From positions 1 to 31,030 of the forward strand of contig BBFS01000055.1 in assembly GCA_001313365.1 (NCBI GenBank): a stretch of 31,030 nucleotides of DNA. Direction: 5' to 3'. The stretch is from Paenarthrobacter nitroguajacolicus JCM 14115 (lineage in GTDB: Bacteria; Actinomycetota; Actinomycetes; Actinomycetales; Micrococcaceae). The first letter of the stretch is position 1. Each line of letters starts with the position of its first letter. The translations under genes and the position numbers were made by a program. Positions 8,372 to 16,902 of this stretch are shown in pieces. The notes under the pieces were generated by a model. It had not been told where the DNA came from, did no database searches, and worked only from the letters and a program-made list of their open reading frames with translations.

Positions 8372-9573
8372 TTGACTACCGCCCTTCGGTGCAGCTGCTT
8401 GTGCGGCCGTTCTTCCCAGCCCGGCTTGAAGCGATCAACGAGCTGACGGAGACCGCGGAGCGTGACATCCTTCGTCCCGTCTTGAAGTACGGGGGGGATG
8501 CCCCTATTGGTTGAGTAGGGGAGTGAACGGGACCGCGGCAAAGTGACATCCACTGGGCACCCTATGGTTGCTTCCACATCAATCAAGGTCAGCCCGCTGC
8601 GCTTGTCCGCGAAGTTCAGGACAACGTGGCGCTGTTCGGGGGACCAGCCCGATCTCGTCAAGTATTTCGAGACCGTTCCGAAGTCCTCTGATGCTCGGGA
8701 TATCCATTCCACATACCCACACGACGTCGGAGGCACGTTCGAGGGTCGCCAGGACGTGCTCACCAAGACCCGGTGCGGTATCCACAATCACGTAGTCGAA
8801 TTCCCTGGCCAGTTGTTCAAGGAGATGCCCCCCCACCTGTTCCGCGGAATCTGCTCGATTTGGGAGGGATTGCGGGGCGCACAGAGGGCATAAATACCGG
8901 CGGGATGAACTGAGAGATATGACTTCAGCACCATGCTGTCCTGGACTGCCGCACCGGTAACCGCATCCGCGATCGTCCTATCCGGGTCTATGAGGAGTCC
9001 GGATGCGACGTCGCCGAACTGGAGATCCAAATCGGCGATGACAACCCTCATGGGAGAGATTCGCCCCCCCAGCCCAATAGCGAGGTTGGTTGAGATAGTC
9101 GTCTTGCCCACGCCGCCCTTGGGCGACATGACGGCGATAATCCGCCCTCCCTGTGGCCCTGCGTCTACTTGTGCACCCAACCCCCTGCGACGCCCGGCAG
9201 CCGCGAGGCTGGCACGCTCCAACAGCGCCCGAATGGTGCCCGGATCCGCGGAAGGCTCCAACAAGTCACGGATGCCTGCGCGCATTGCCGGGAGTGCGAC
9301 TTCCGCTGCATCCGTCGAAGCGAGCACTACGCTGATCTCCGGATACTGAAGGTCGAACAGGCTTGCCAATCGGATTGCGTCGTCGGCCTGTAGCCCTGGC
9401 CCCAGGACAAGGACTTCCAGCAGTTGTCCGGACAGCACCCGGAGGACGTCGTCCGGGCCCTGCGGCAAGTAGTCGGCAATGATGGACTGCACATCGCCAT
9501 GCATGCCGGCCGCGGCTTGGCGGACGCGCTTTTCGAAATCTACATCAGCCGTGATGACTAGAAAGCGGCTCAT
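8368..9573 (-). CDS. cpaE: Tad pilus localisation ATPase CpaE/TadZ (MinD/ParA family)
   Basis: CpaE/TadZ proteins place the Tad machine in the cell. Residues 1-125 resemble a degenerate receiver domain (FLVITADVD, PEISVVLASTD, MRAGIRDLLEPS). The ParA-like domain follows, with deviant Walker A MSPKGGVGKTT (about residues 149-159), then VVIADLDLQFGDVASGL and FDYVIVDTAPGLGEHVLATLE. The gene is broken near 8870 (after SQIEQIP) and near 8650 (GLVPEQRHVVLNF), and C/G runs near 8490, 8826 and 9064 are inflated. It ends HRRAVVK with TGA at 8368-8370. The ATG overlaps the cpaB stop (ATGA). Length is about 400 residues, as expected. Confidence 0.9.
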
Positions 9574-10314
9574 TGGAGTACCTCTGCCTTCTTGATGGTG
9601 ACGCGTGCGCTTTCCTGGGCTTCGGCGGGCTCTTTCGTCAGCCAGATATCCCCGTACTTTGCTCCGTAAACGATCTTGGTGGCGTCCACATCGCTGCGGG
9701 CGAGTGTCACAATGAATGAACCCTCCGGCAGCTGTGTATTGGCCTGCTCCGAGCTTGCTTGCGCGGTGTTCGAGTTCCTGGCTGTGGCCCGCTGAACGCT
9801 GGTAACGAGCACTTTATGGAAGACGAGCTGGCTGAAGCGTCAGTGTCGGATTGCCCGTTCTCGCCCACCAGCACCACGACGCCTACGGTGTCGCCGGCGG
9901 CCAGTCGCCCGCCTACAACGCGCTGCGCATCAAGTTGTACTGAAACTTCTTGAAGTCCGTCGGGCACTGGGACTGATCCCGGGGCCGCCAGGCTGTTGGG
10001 ATCCACCAGGCGGTTTCCCAGCAGGGCTTCACCAGGCATGAGTCTGCCCCCCCGCGACTTTGCCCTCCATTCCGGAGAGGCTCTTGAGGCACCATTGGGT
10101 ACCGAAGCCGCGGGTAGCGAAGCAAGCTTTACAGCAGACTTGATCTGCTGAAGATCGGCTCCTCGGGAACCTGACTTTGGATAACAAGGACATCAACGGG
10201 CTGGAGGTCCTTTTGTGCCCGCGCGTCTGCTGCTTGAACGTATGTGACCAGTAGCAGCGTGCCGACTATTGCCAGCACGACTGCGACTATGCCTCCCAGT
10301 AGGCGAGTTTTCAC
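9570..10314 (-). CDS. cpaB: Flp pilus assembly protein CpaB/RcpC (SAF domain)
   Basis: CpaB-type proteins are membrane-anchored periplasmic or cell-wall-side factors of Tad assembly. The GTG start at 10314 lies seven bases after AAGGAG and gives KTRLLGGIVAVVLAIVG, an N-terminal membrane anchor. A SAF-like section follows (QPVDVLVIQSQVP, then LQQIKSAVKLASLPA, MPGEALLGNRLVDPNSL). The C-terminal RcpC-like part has DGLQEVSVQLDAQRVVGG, LAAGDTVGVVVL and GSFIVTLARSDVDATKIVYG. Frame breaks near 10150, 10085, 10047 and 9820 scatter the protein over four frames; repaired it is about 247 residues. The stop overlaps the cpaE start. Confidence 0.82.
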
Positions 10315-10358
10315 TTTGATTCTCCTTAGTGCAATGGAGTTTTCTCCCAGATTGGTTA

Positions 10359-11422
10359 CTACTCGGTGAGTTGGACGCCCAAGGCGCCGTACGTGGTTGG
10401 GCCGCCCAGAGTTGCGGCCTCCGTCAGACTTACTTTCTTGATGAAGGTGCCGTACAAACCTGTGTCGCTGTTCTTGAGACCCAGGGACTTCTGAAGCGCA
10501 GAGGCATCGGAGGTCATGTAGCTGGATCCGCCGCCCGTGAGATGCCACCCCCGGAGAGAGATCTGCGCGAAGGCCTCGATCTTGAAGGACTTCTTGTAGG
10601 GTGAGGAAGCGCAGGGGTTGGTTCCCGTACCCTTCTTCACTGGGCAGGCTGTTTCGAAAATCGGAATGAGAAGTTCCACAGGCTTGCCGGCTTTGAGCTT
10701 GGTCTCCCAGGACGCGAAGGCGGCAGCGCACGTCGAATCGAAATCATTGCCCTCGTTGGCCTCCAACCAGGGATCGTCAATGTCTATGTGCACCGTGCAG
10801 GTGGAGCCTGGGTGTTTGAGCCAGCCGAATCCACCGGGAAGCTCGAATCCCGATGAAGACTGGTGCTGGCATGCGTAGTCCGGGTCGTCGGAAAGCGTGG
10901 TGCCGTGAACCGGGAAGAACTGCAGGCCCTTGGTGAAGCTCGGGTCCGCCTCGCATTGGGAGAACGTCAGCGGGATGGCATCCGTAGCTGAGAATCCGCC
11001 GAATTTAGCTTGGGCCGAGGCCTGGATGTTGGCTGTCTCGACGCCCAAGGCTCGCGCGAACACCAGAGTGAAGTGATTATCGCCGGAGGTGTTGCGGGAT
11101 TGGGTGGTGACATCAACGGTCCCGGTGCCCAGATTTACCGAGCTTGTGGCGCATTGCTGACACCGTCGAGTGCATTCAAGCCCGCCAAGGAGGTTGCTGC
11201 TGATGTGGGTGCAGCACAGTCGGCTGAAGCTGCGTTCTGTGCACAAGCCTGGGCGATGCCTATTGCTGATGAGTCGGCACCGTTCTGCAACTGAGCGTGC
11301 TCGGAGTACATCATGGCAACATCTACGGCGAAAGCAGTCATGCCCAGTAGGGCCACCATCAGCATGGCGGTCATGGGAGCAACAGCGCCGCGCTCGCGAT
11401 CATCGTGTTTCAGCCGCCGCAT
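10359..11422 (-). CDS. tadG: TadG-like pilus assembly protein, Cys-rich exported domain
   Basis: The start MRRLKHDDRERGAVAPMTAM leads into one hydrophobic helix (MLMVALLGMTAFAVDVAMMYSE) and then the LQNGADSSAIGIAQACAQN segment typical of the TadG N-terminal (TadE/G-like) region. A break near 11150 joins it to the rest, SSVNLGTGTVDVTTQSRNT, then ARALGVETANIQASAQAKFG. The C-terminal ~200 residues are exported and contain about seven Cys, with no further membrane helix and no visible von Willebrand domain. Length is about 354 residues. The ATG at 11422 lies inside tadE, overlapping its end by 13 bases. It ends GALGVQLTE, TAG at 10359. It is probably a minor pseudopilin-like or surface component. 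Confidence 0.75.
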
Positions 11423-11862
11423 CGCATGACTCCTGTCCCGGAGATATCCAGTTCGGCCGGCATCCCAGGCACCAGTCCTGGAAATCCAGTCATCCACGGC
11501 GTGCTGTAGGAGATATTGACCTCCACGTTGCACGGGCTTGTGCCCGACGACGTGACGGTGATGTCGCCCGGAGCCAAGTCCACGGTGGGCGCGGCGGCCA
11601 CACCAGCCGCCTGCGCGTCGCCGACGCTGTAGGTGGAATCTGATTGATGAATAGCTGCGTAGCGGGCTGCTTCGCGAGCGGCCTCAGACAAGGAAATCTG
11701 GATGTTGAATGCCCGGCCGAACTCAAAAATCCCCCCCAGTACCAAGACGAGGAATATCGGCAGTACAAGTGCGAATTCAACTGCTACCGCACCAGACTGG
11801 CTTTTAGCGGTAGAGGGCTTTCTTTTAAAGAGCGTTTTACTCTTCCTACCTTTGGATCTCAT
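11410..11862 (-). CDS. tadE: TadE-like minor pseudopilin
   Basis: A 150-residue protein with a basic N-terminus (RSKGRKSKTLFKRK), then the TadE signature SGAVAVEFALVLPIFLVLVL and GRAFNIQISLSEAAREAARYAA. TadE and TadF are pseudopilins processed by the Tad prepilin peptidase. The Gly just before the hydrophobic stretch and the Glu six residues after it agree with that, by analogy. The ATG at 11862 follows GGGAG. The seven-G run at 11728-11734 probably adds one Gly in frame. The reading frame is otherwise intact and ends VMRCGG, overlapping tadG. Confidence 0.85.
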   Translation of the reverse strand: MRSKGRKSKTLFKRKPSTAKSQSGAVAVEFALVLPIFLVLVLGGIFEFGRAFNIQISLSEAAREAARYAAIHQSDSTYSVGDAQAAGVAAAPTVDLAPGDITVTSSGTSPCNVEVNISYSTPWMTGFPGLVPGMPAELDISGTGVMRCGG

Positions 11863-11891
11863 AGCAACTCCCAGAAAACGATTCCGAGCCG

Positions 11892-11918
11892 CTGCAGCCG
11901 ATGAGGGTATCGGAGCAG
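11892..11918 (-). promoter_or_regulatory. Hairpin between flp and tadE
   Basis: CTGC and CCGAT (11892-11902) pair with ATCGG and GCAG (11909-11918). A small internal loop separates the two stem segments. It lies in the 94-base gap after the flp stop and has no T tract. Such a structure could partly stop transcription or protect the flp message, so that pilin is made in excess over downstream genes. This is inference. Confidence 0.35.
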
Positions 11919-11956
11919 CCGGCCCGGGTTTCGATATGAAGCCGGCCAGTTCCGAG

Positions 11957-12154
11957 CTACGGAAGTGTGGTGACGACCGTGGTGAAGCCCTTGAGCACCT
12001 CAGTGCCCAGTGTGAGCACGGTGCCGACGATGACAGCCGCGATCAGTGCAACGAGCAGGCCATATTCAACAGCCGTCGCACCCTTCTCCTCGGAGGTGAA
12101 GCGGTCCTTGACGCCGGCGATGTACGAAATGACGGAAACCATGAGAGATGACAT
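11957..12154 (-). CDS. flp: Flp-type type IVb major pilin
   Basis: A 65-residue prepilin. The leader ends at Gly25, and mature Flp would start ATAVEYGLLVALIAAVIVGT, giving the G/ATAVEY cleavage motif with Glu at +5 and Tyr at +6 that marks Flp pilins. One hydrophobic helix follows, and a short tail ends FTTVVTTLP. ATG 12154 follows AAGGAT with six bases between, which rules out the much longer upstream extension of the same frame. It is the main structural subunit of the pilus whose machinery surrounds it. The gene is intact. Confidence 0.95.
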   Translation of the reverse strand: MSSLMVSVISYIAGVKDRFTSEEKGATAVEYGLLVALIAAVIVGTVLTLGTEVLKGFTTVVTTLP

Positions 12155-12472
12155 TGGAAAATCCTTCCCAGAATAAAATTGGCAAATGATGAATGACGAA
12201 CTTCGAATTGAAATTCGTCCGACTTTCGAACTGCCCCCCCATGTAGCTTTAGCGGTTCGGAATTCGATGAGATAAGAATTCACCAGGCAGGCAGAAGCCA
12301 CAATGCGTAGTCGTACTCGATTTCATGGGCCACTCATTACTTGGTGGCGCACTGCGGAGGCAGTGAGTACTCAGTTTCGACGCCATAACAGGCGGAAACT
12401 ACTTGATTTGCGAAGCAGCCTTATTAATTGCGATGCACAGTGGGGCCTGAGTAAGGGCGTACTTACCCTTGC
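12155..12472 (-). promoter_or_regulatory. flp upstream region with inverted repeat
   Basis: This 318-base stretch separates the prepilin peptidase gene from flp and has no supported gene. An inverted repeat with arms GACGAACTT and AAATTCGTC (12195-12219, one mismatch) lies in the flp leader, with a nested CGAATT-GA-AATTCG. A GTAAG/CTTAC hairpin near 12451-12466 follows the peptidase stop. I see no convincing -35/-10 pair, although flp needs strong expression. A seven-C run at 12234-12240 is probably inflated. Confidence 0.4.
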
Positions 12473-13120
12473 TTAGTTCATGAGCAGGGCCACGCCCAGA
12501 GCGGCGACCACCATTGCAGGGCCGTGAGCCGTCTCCACGGGCTTTTCAGCTGATCGCAGGCGCAACATCAGGACCGTGAGCACCCCGCCCACCACGAATC
12601 CCAGAAGCCCCCCGAAGAGTACTTGGCCCCAACCCAAGTACCCCAAGTACAGCCCCAGGGCGCTGCGAGCTTCACATCGCCCATTCCGAGGCTTCCCGGC
12701 GAAATAAGTCCCAGAATTAAGTAGCCGGCGAACAGGATCGCCCCCCCTCCGGCGAGAGCTCGAATCAAGTCCGCCCATCCTGGCGTGAGGGCAGCGGAGG
12801 CAAGGAGCAGGACCAATCCGCCCCCCCCAAACAAAAGCAAAACCAGTGCGTTCGGCAGCAAGTGGACGGTAAAATCAATCCGCGAAAGCTGAACGCCAAG
12901 CAATGCCAATAAAAGAAATGCCGGCAACTCCGGAGAAAACCCAAAACGCCATGCCAGTAAGCCAAAAAGCAGCGCGGTGACCGCCGCCGTCGTGATCCGG
13001 ACCTTGAGGCAGGCACGCCGCCGAGTCGCGGCAGCGTGCGGGCGATCACTAGCTCGGCAGTAGGCTGAGCAGCAACCCGAGGAGCGCAATGAGGAGCGGG
13101 ACGCCGGGGCCATCGGTCAT
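12473..13120 (-). CDS. Tad prepilin peptidase (TadV/CpaA-like, A24 family)
   Basis: This aspartic membrane protease cleaves the leader from Flp and TadE-type prepilins. Two catalytic Asp sites are visible: SRIDFTVHLLPN and, after repair, MGDVKLAAPLGLYLGYLGWG. There are about six hydrophobic segments. It lacks the N-terminal methyltransferase domain of PilD-type enzymes, as usual for Tad peptidases. Breaks occur near 13060, 13020, 12820, 12740, 12690 and 12660. The ATG at 13120 follows AAGGGAGAA, and TAA is at 12473-12475, giving about 215 residues. It is the promoter-proximal gene of the Tad locus, divergent from rplM. Confidence 0.83.
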
Positions 13121-13175
13121 GTTTCTCCCTTGGTAAAGGTGCGCTACCCCCCCTAGGGGCGGTTACCCCCCCATT

Positions 13176-13205
13176 TTGACCCGGACGCCCTAGTGACGGT
13201 ATTGT
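13176..13205 (+). promoter_or_regulatory. Promoter of rplM-rpsI
   Basis: TTGACC (13176-13181) matches 5 of 6 -35 positions. TATTGT (13200-13205) matches 4 of 6 -10 positions, with an 18-base spacer. Initiation would be near 13212, leaving a leader of about 205 bases before the GTG of rplM. The site is in the divergent gap with the Tad locus. Confidence 0.5.
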
Positions 13206-13259
13206 TTAGAGTCGTTGTGCGTGTCCTATCTCGATGACACATGCCTTCCGGGGGGGGAT

Positions 13260-13312
13260 CCAGTTGCAGGATCGCTAACTCCTGAGGCATTTCGAGATCC
13301 TGGGATAACTGG
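13260..13312 (+). promoter_or_regulatory. Structured rplM mRNA leader
   Basis: CCAGTT and AGGATC (13260-13273) pair with GATCCT (13296-13301) and AACTGG (13307-13312). The two stem segments are separated by an asymmetric internal loop (GC against GGGAT). The structure sits between the rplM promoter and start codon. Ribosomal-protein operons often have autoregulatory leaders, and an L13 leader is known in Firmicutes. Homology to it is not claimed. Confidence 0.45.
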
Positions 13313-13418
13313 TACATAGAGCCCTCACCTCTGCTCCGGTAGCGCATACATAGATAGGTGCACGCCTTATTGCGTGCCGCCTAAAACATGAACGCCAGAA
13401 CAAGAACGAGGCAAAACC

Positions 13419-13867
13419 GTGCGTACGTACACCCCCGAAGCCCGGCGATATCAACCGCCAGTGGCACGTCATTGACGCCACCGACGTTGTCCTTGGTCGT
13501 CTTGCCAGCCAGACCGCAACACTGCTGCGCGGAAAGCACAAGCCGACCTTTGCGTCCCACATGGACATGGGCGACTTCGTCATCATCATCAACGCTGAAA
13601 AGGTTGCCCTCACCGGCGCCAAGCTGGAGCAGAAGCGCGCATACCGCCACTCCGGTTACCCGGGCGGCCTAACCTCCGTCAACTACGCCGAGCTGTTGGA
13701 ATCCAACCCGGTTCGCGCTGTTGAGAAGGCCATCAAGGGCATGCTCCCCCCCAAGAACTCCCTCGCTGCACAGCAGTTGGGCAAGCTCAAGGTCTACCGT
13801 GCGCTGAGCACCCCCCCACGCTGCACAGCAGCCGAAGACTTTCGAAATCACCCAGGTCGCCCAGTAG
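13419..13867 (+). CDS. rplM: 50S ribosomal protein L13
   Basis: L13 is an early-assembly protein of the large subunit. The GTG at 13419 ([20 protein letters not shown]) follows GAGG. The next base defect is in the C run near 13431, where five C stand for four. The conserved body reads [48 protein letters not shown] and [29 protein letters not shown] is missing near 13801 and the C run near 13810 is inflated. Restored, the protein ends [12 protein letters not shown] with TAG at 13865-13867, 147 residues, the standard length. It is co-transcribed with rpsI 38 bases downstream. Confidence 0.95.
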
Positions 13868-13905
13868 TCCTGGCCACCAACCAACTTTTCATTACAAGGA
13901 GAACC

Positions 13906-14411
13906 GTGGCTCAGAACGAAGAACTGACCGCCGAAGCCGTCGAGGCTGAGGAAACCCTCACCAGCTACACCTCTGAAAGCACGTCTGGTGAAGATGCGCC
14001 CAAGAAGGAGCGCCCGGCACTGACCGTTGCCGGTGCAGCTGTTGGCCGCCGCAAGGAAGCCGTTGCACGCGTTCGCGTTGTTCCGGGTTCCGGCAAGTGG
14101 ACCATCAACGGCCGCACGCTGGACAACTACTTCCCGAACAAGCTGCACCAGCAGGACGTCAACGAGCCCTTCAAGATCCTTGATCTTGAAGCGCCTACGA
14201 CGTCATCGCCCGTATCCACGGCGGTGGCATCTCCGGCCAGGCCGGTGCGCTGCGTCTCGGTGTTGCTCGCTCGCTGAACGAGATCGACGTCGACAACAAC
14301 CGCGCAACCCTCAAGAAGGCCGGTTACTTGAGCCGTGACGCCCGCGTCATCGAGCGCAAGAAGGCTGGTCTCAAGAAGGCACGTAAGGCTCAGCAGTACT
14401 CCAAGCGCTAA
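13906..14411 (+). CDS. rpsI: 30S ribosomal protein S9
   Basis: The C-terminal tail of S9 reaches the P site. The GTG at 13906 follows AAGGAG. Residues 1-45 form the acidic N-terminal extension seen in actinobacterial S9 ([20 protein letters not shown]). The core follows: [40 protein letters not shown], and after a missing G near 14190, [20 protein letters not shown]. The C-terminus ends [10 protein letters not shown], the conserved basic tail, with TAA at 14409-14411. Length is 168 residues after repair. A terminator follows at once. Confidence 0.96.
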
Positions 14412-14436
14412 TCCGCTTCACCCCGTTCGGGGTATC

Positions 14437-14473
14437 GAAAGCCCGTTCCGCCGTTTCGGCGGGGCGGGCTTTC
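14437..14473 (+). terminator. Rho-independent terminator after rpsI
   Basis: GAAAGCCCG (14437-14445) pairs with CGGGCTTTC (14465-14473). An inner CCGCCG/CGGCGG stem gives about 17 pairs with two T-G wobbles and a TTT loop. The tail GTCGTTTC is only partly T-rich. It ends rplM-rpsI transcription ahead of the separate glmM promoter. Confidence 0.75.
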
Positions 14474-14563
14474 GTCGTTTCAGAACCCGGACAGGGGAGT
14501 CAAGAGGAGCGCCGCTTGTGACCCTCCGGCGGCCCCTTGAACCAGTGCTGTCCCGGCGTCGTC

Positions 14564-14579
14564 TAAACTTGACCCGATG
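14564..14579 (+). promoter_or_regulatory. Leaderless-type -10 and start of glmM
   Basis: TAAACT (14564-14569) lies exactly seven bases before the ATG at 14577. There is no purine-rich ribosome binding site in between. In actinobacteria TANNNT at this distance places the transcription start on the start codon. No convincing -35 is seen at 17-18 bases; TTGAAC at 14537 is 21 bases away. Confidence 0.5.
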
Positions 14580-15952
14580 TCTAGATTATTTGGAACAGAT
14601 GGCGTCCGCGGTCTCGCGAACGGATTGCTCACCGCCGAACTGGCTATGCAGCTCGCGCAGGCAGCCGCCGTCGTACTCGGCCATGACCGCACAACCGATG
14701 GCAAGCGGCCGCGCGCCGTCGTCGCCAGGGACCCCCCCGGGCCAGCGGCGAATTCCTTGCCGCTGCCGTTGAAGCCGGGCTTTCAAGCTCTGGCATCGAC
14801 GTGTACGACGCCGGTGTGCTCCCCCCCACGCCCGCAGCGGCTTACTTGGTGGCAGATCTCGACGCCGACTTCGGCGTCATGCTCTCGGCCTCCCACAACC
14901 CGGCTCCGGACAACGGTATTAAGTTCTTCGCCCGGGGGCGGTCAAAAGCTTCCGGACGATGTTGAGGACGCCATCGAGCGCAGCTGGGCAAAGAGCCCCA
15001 GCGGCCGGTAGGCGCCGACGTCGGACGCATCCAGCGGTTCTCAGACGCCGAGGACAGGTACATCGTGCACCTTCTGGGCACGCTCCCCCCCAAGCGTTTG
15101 GAAGGCCTGAAGGTGGTCCTGGACTGCGCCCACGGCGCAGCAAGTGGCTGTTCGCCCAGGTGTTCAAGGACGCCGGGGCTGACGTCGTGGTGATCGGAGC
15201 AGAGCCTGACGGCCTGAATATCAACGACGGCGTAGGCTCCACGCACCTGGGCCCGCTGAAGGAAGCGGTGGTCAAGCACGGCGCGGACCTTGGGGGTAGC
15301 GCACGACGGCGACGCCGACCGCTGCCTGGCCGTTGACCATGAAGCAATGAAGTGGACGGCGACCAGATCATGGCGATCCTGGCGCTGGCACTCAAGGAAG
15401 CCGGAAAGCTCAAGGACAACATCCTTGTTGCCACGGTCATGAGCAACCTTGGCCTCAAGATCGCCCTTCGCGATGCCGGTATCACTATCCGCGAGACCGG
15501 TGTTGGTGACCGTTATGTTCTGGAGGAAATGCGCGACGGCGGGTACAACCTTGGTGGCGAACAGTCCGGCCATGTGATCTTCTCGGACTTCGCCACCACG
15601 GGTGATGGTGTTCTGACTGGTCTCCAGCTTGCCGCGCAGGTTGCCCTGACGGGCCGCAGCCTCAAGGAACTGTCCAGCGCCATGACCAAGCTTCCGCAGC
15701 TCATGATCAACGTCAAGGACGTGGATAAGGCCCGTGCCGCCACGGACGAGGGCGTTGCCCAGGCCGTTGCGGCAGCTGAGCTTGAACTGGGTGAAACCGG
15801 CCGTGTGCTGCTCCGCCCCCCCTCAGGCACCGAGCGTTGGTCCGAGTCATGGTGGAAGCCGCTGACATGGAAACAGCCGAGCGCATCTGCAAGGGTCTTG
15901 CTGCCGTGGTCAAGGACCGTTTGGGCGCCCCCCCAGCGAAATGGCAGTCTAG
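14577..15952 (+). CDS. glmM: Phosphoglucosamine mutase
   Basis: GlmM converts glucosamine-6-phosphate to glucosamine-1-phosphate for UDP-GlcNAc and peptidoglycan. It starts [16 protein letters not shown]. The phosphoserine loop LSASHNP is near residue 103, the metal loop DGDADR near 15308-15325, the sugar loop GGEQSGH near 15552-15575, and the phosphate loop RPSGTEP near 15812-15836. Breaks occur in the C run near 14733 and with an extra G near 14936. One G is missing in DHEGNEVDG near 15346 and one C in GTEP near 15834. Further runs lie near 14821, 15086 and 15925. It ends RLGAPSEMAV, TAG at 15950-15952, about 450 residues repaired. It supplies the step after GlmS, encoded 2 kb downstream. 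Confidence 0.95.
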
Positions 15953-15967
15953 GAAAGAACACTTTTT

Positions 15968-16006
15968 GGCCCGCTCCCTTGCTTGAGTTGAAGCAGGGAG
16001 CGGGCC
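15968..16006. terminator. Hairpin between convergent glmM and the VanY-like gene
   Basis: GGCCCGCTCCCT (15968-15979) pairs perfectly over 12 bases with AGGGAGCGGGCC (15995-16006). Flanking ACACT/AGTGT can extend it past a bulge of T residues. It lies 15 bases after glmM and 35 bases beyond the end of the facing gene, so it probably serves both. Confidence 0.7.
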
Positions 16007-16041
16007 TCAGTGTTTAGGGACTAGAGCCTAAGCATCCTGTA

Positions 16042-16901
16042 CTAGAGGTAGTCCGGCGCTGCTTCGAGCCCAAAGTACTCTTCCACGGTCGCAATGCCGC
16101 GCGTGACCATGTCGGTGGCTGCTTCCACGCCGATGTAGCGCAGGTGCCAGGACTCGTAAAAGTACCCGGTGGTGTCGTGGAACATCCACGGATAGCGGAC
16201 CACAAAGCCGAACTTGTGGGCATTGGCTTTCGCCCACACAGCGGCGGGCTGTTCGGCAAAGCAAGGTTGGAAGCTGCAGGCACCCGCGCCGTCGCCAATG
16301 TCGAAAGACAACCAGTCTGGTGCTCGGAGTGCCCTGGGCGGGCGGACGCGCGGTCCGCTGCAGCCTGACCGGTGCTGGCTACGTACCCGTTGTACGTGGT
16401 CACTTGGGTGGAATAAGAACGGTAACCAGAGGCCAATGTCATGATGACGCCCTCCGCGGCGCTGCGCCGAACATCTTTTCTGCGGCAGACGCCGTCGTGC
16501 TGTTAAGCAGAGCCGCTTCGCCACTGACGGCGAGCCGTACGCCCGGCTGCACCAAATCTGCCGGAACGAAATCCTGGGGACCAATGGCCGGTGCTTGTTG
16601 ACGACAACCCAGGGGCTCGCCGGATCCGTCAGCGAGTGCTGAGGGGGGGCTACGGAATGCGAGGGAGCGGTGCTGGCAGGTATGTCGCTGGAGGGTGCAG
16701 GCTCGGTGGTAGCGGCGCCGGGCGTGGCCACGGAGGACGCTGCGGAGGCCGAGGGGGGACGTCGCTGGCGGCGTTGGCTGCGACAGGGGAGGGAGTGGTG
16801 TTGTCCGGCGTGCAGGCGGCCAGGGCTGCCATTCCGGCACCAGCGGTCAGGAGGCTCGCGAAAACCCGTCGGCTGGGCAGTGGTTGAGGATTGTTCTGCA
16901 A
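16042..16901 (-). CDS. D-Ala-D-Ala carboxypeptidase, VanY family lipoprotein
   Basis: VanY-type zinc peptidases (PF02557) trim the terminal D-Ala of peptidoglycan stem peptides outside the membrane. The N-terminus (SRRVFASLLTAGAGMAALAAC) is a lipoprotein signal with the lipobox LAAC. A Pro/Ala-rich linker follows. The catalytic domain has SGYRSYSTQ, RPGHSEHQTG-SFDIG and ESWHLRYIG, giving the His, Asp and His zinc ligands plus the catalytic Glu region. The gene is spread over several frames (breaks near 16780, 16640, 16570, 16440 and 16310). It ends EAAPDYL, TAG at 16042, about 285 residues. The start is a TTG at 16901, one base after the coaA stop and preceded by GAGGAAGG, so the two are co-transcribed. 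Confidence 0.85.
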
Positions 16902-16902
16902 G

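Noticed and set aside
11957..12301. Flp pilin with a 49-residue N-terminal extension
   Set aside because: The frame is open upstream, but the AAGGAT site and the normal 25-residue prepilin leader place the start at 12154.
5046..13120. Type II secretion or type IVa pilus system
   Set aside because: The Flp G/ATAVEY pilin, the CpaB and CpaE types, the peptidase without methylase domain, and TadE/TadG identify the Tad (type IVb/IVc) class.
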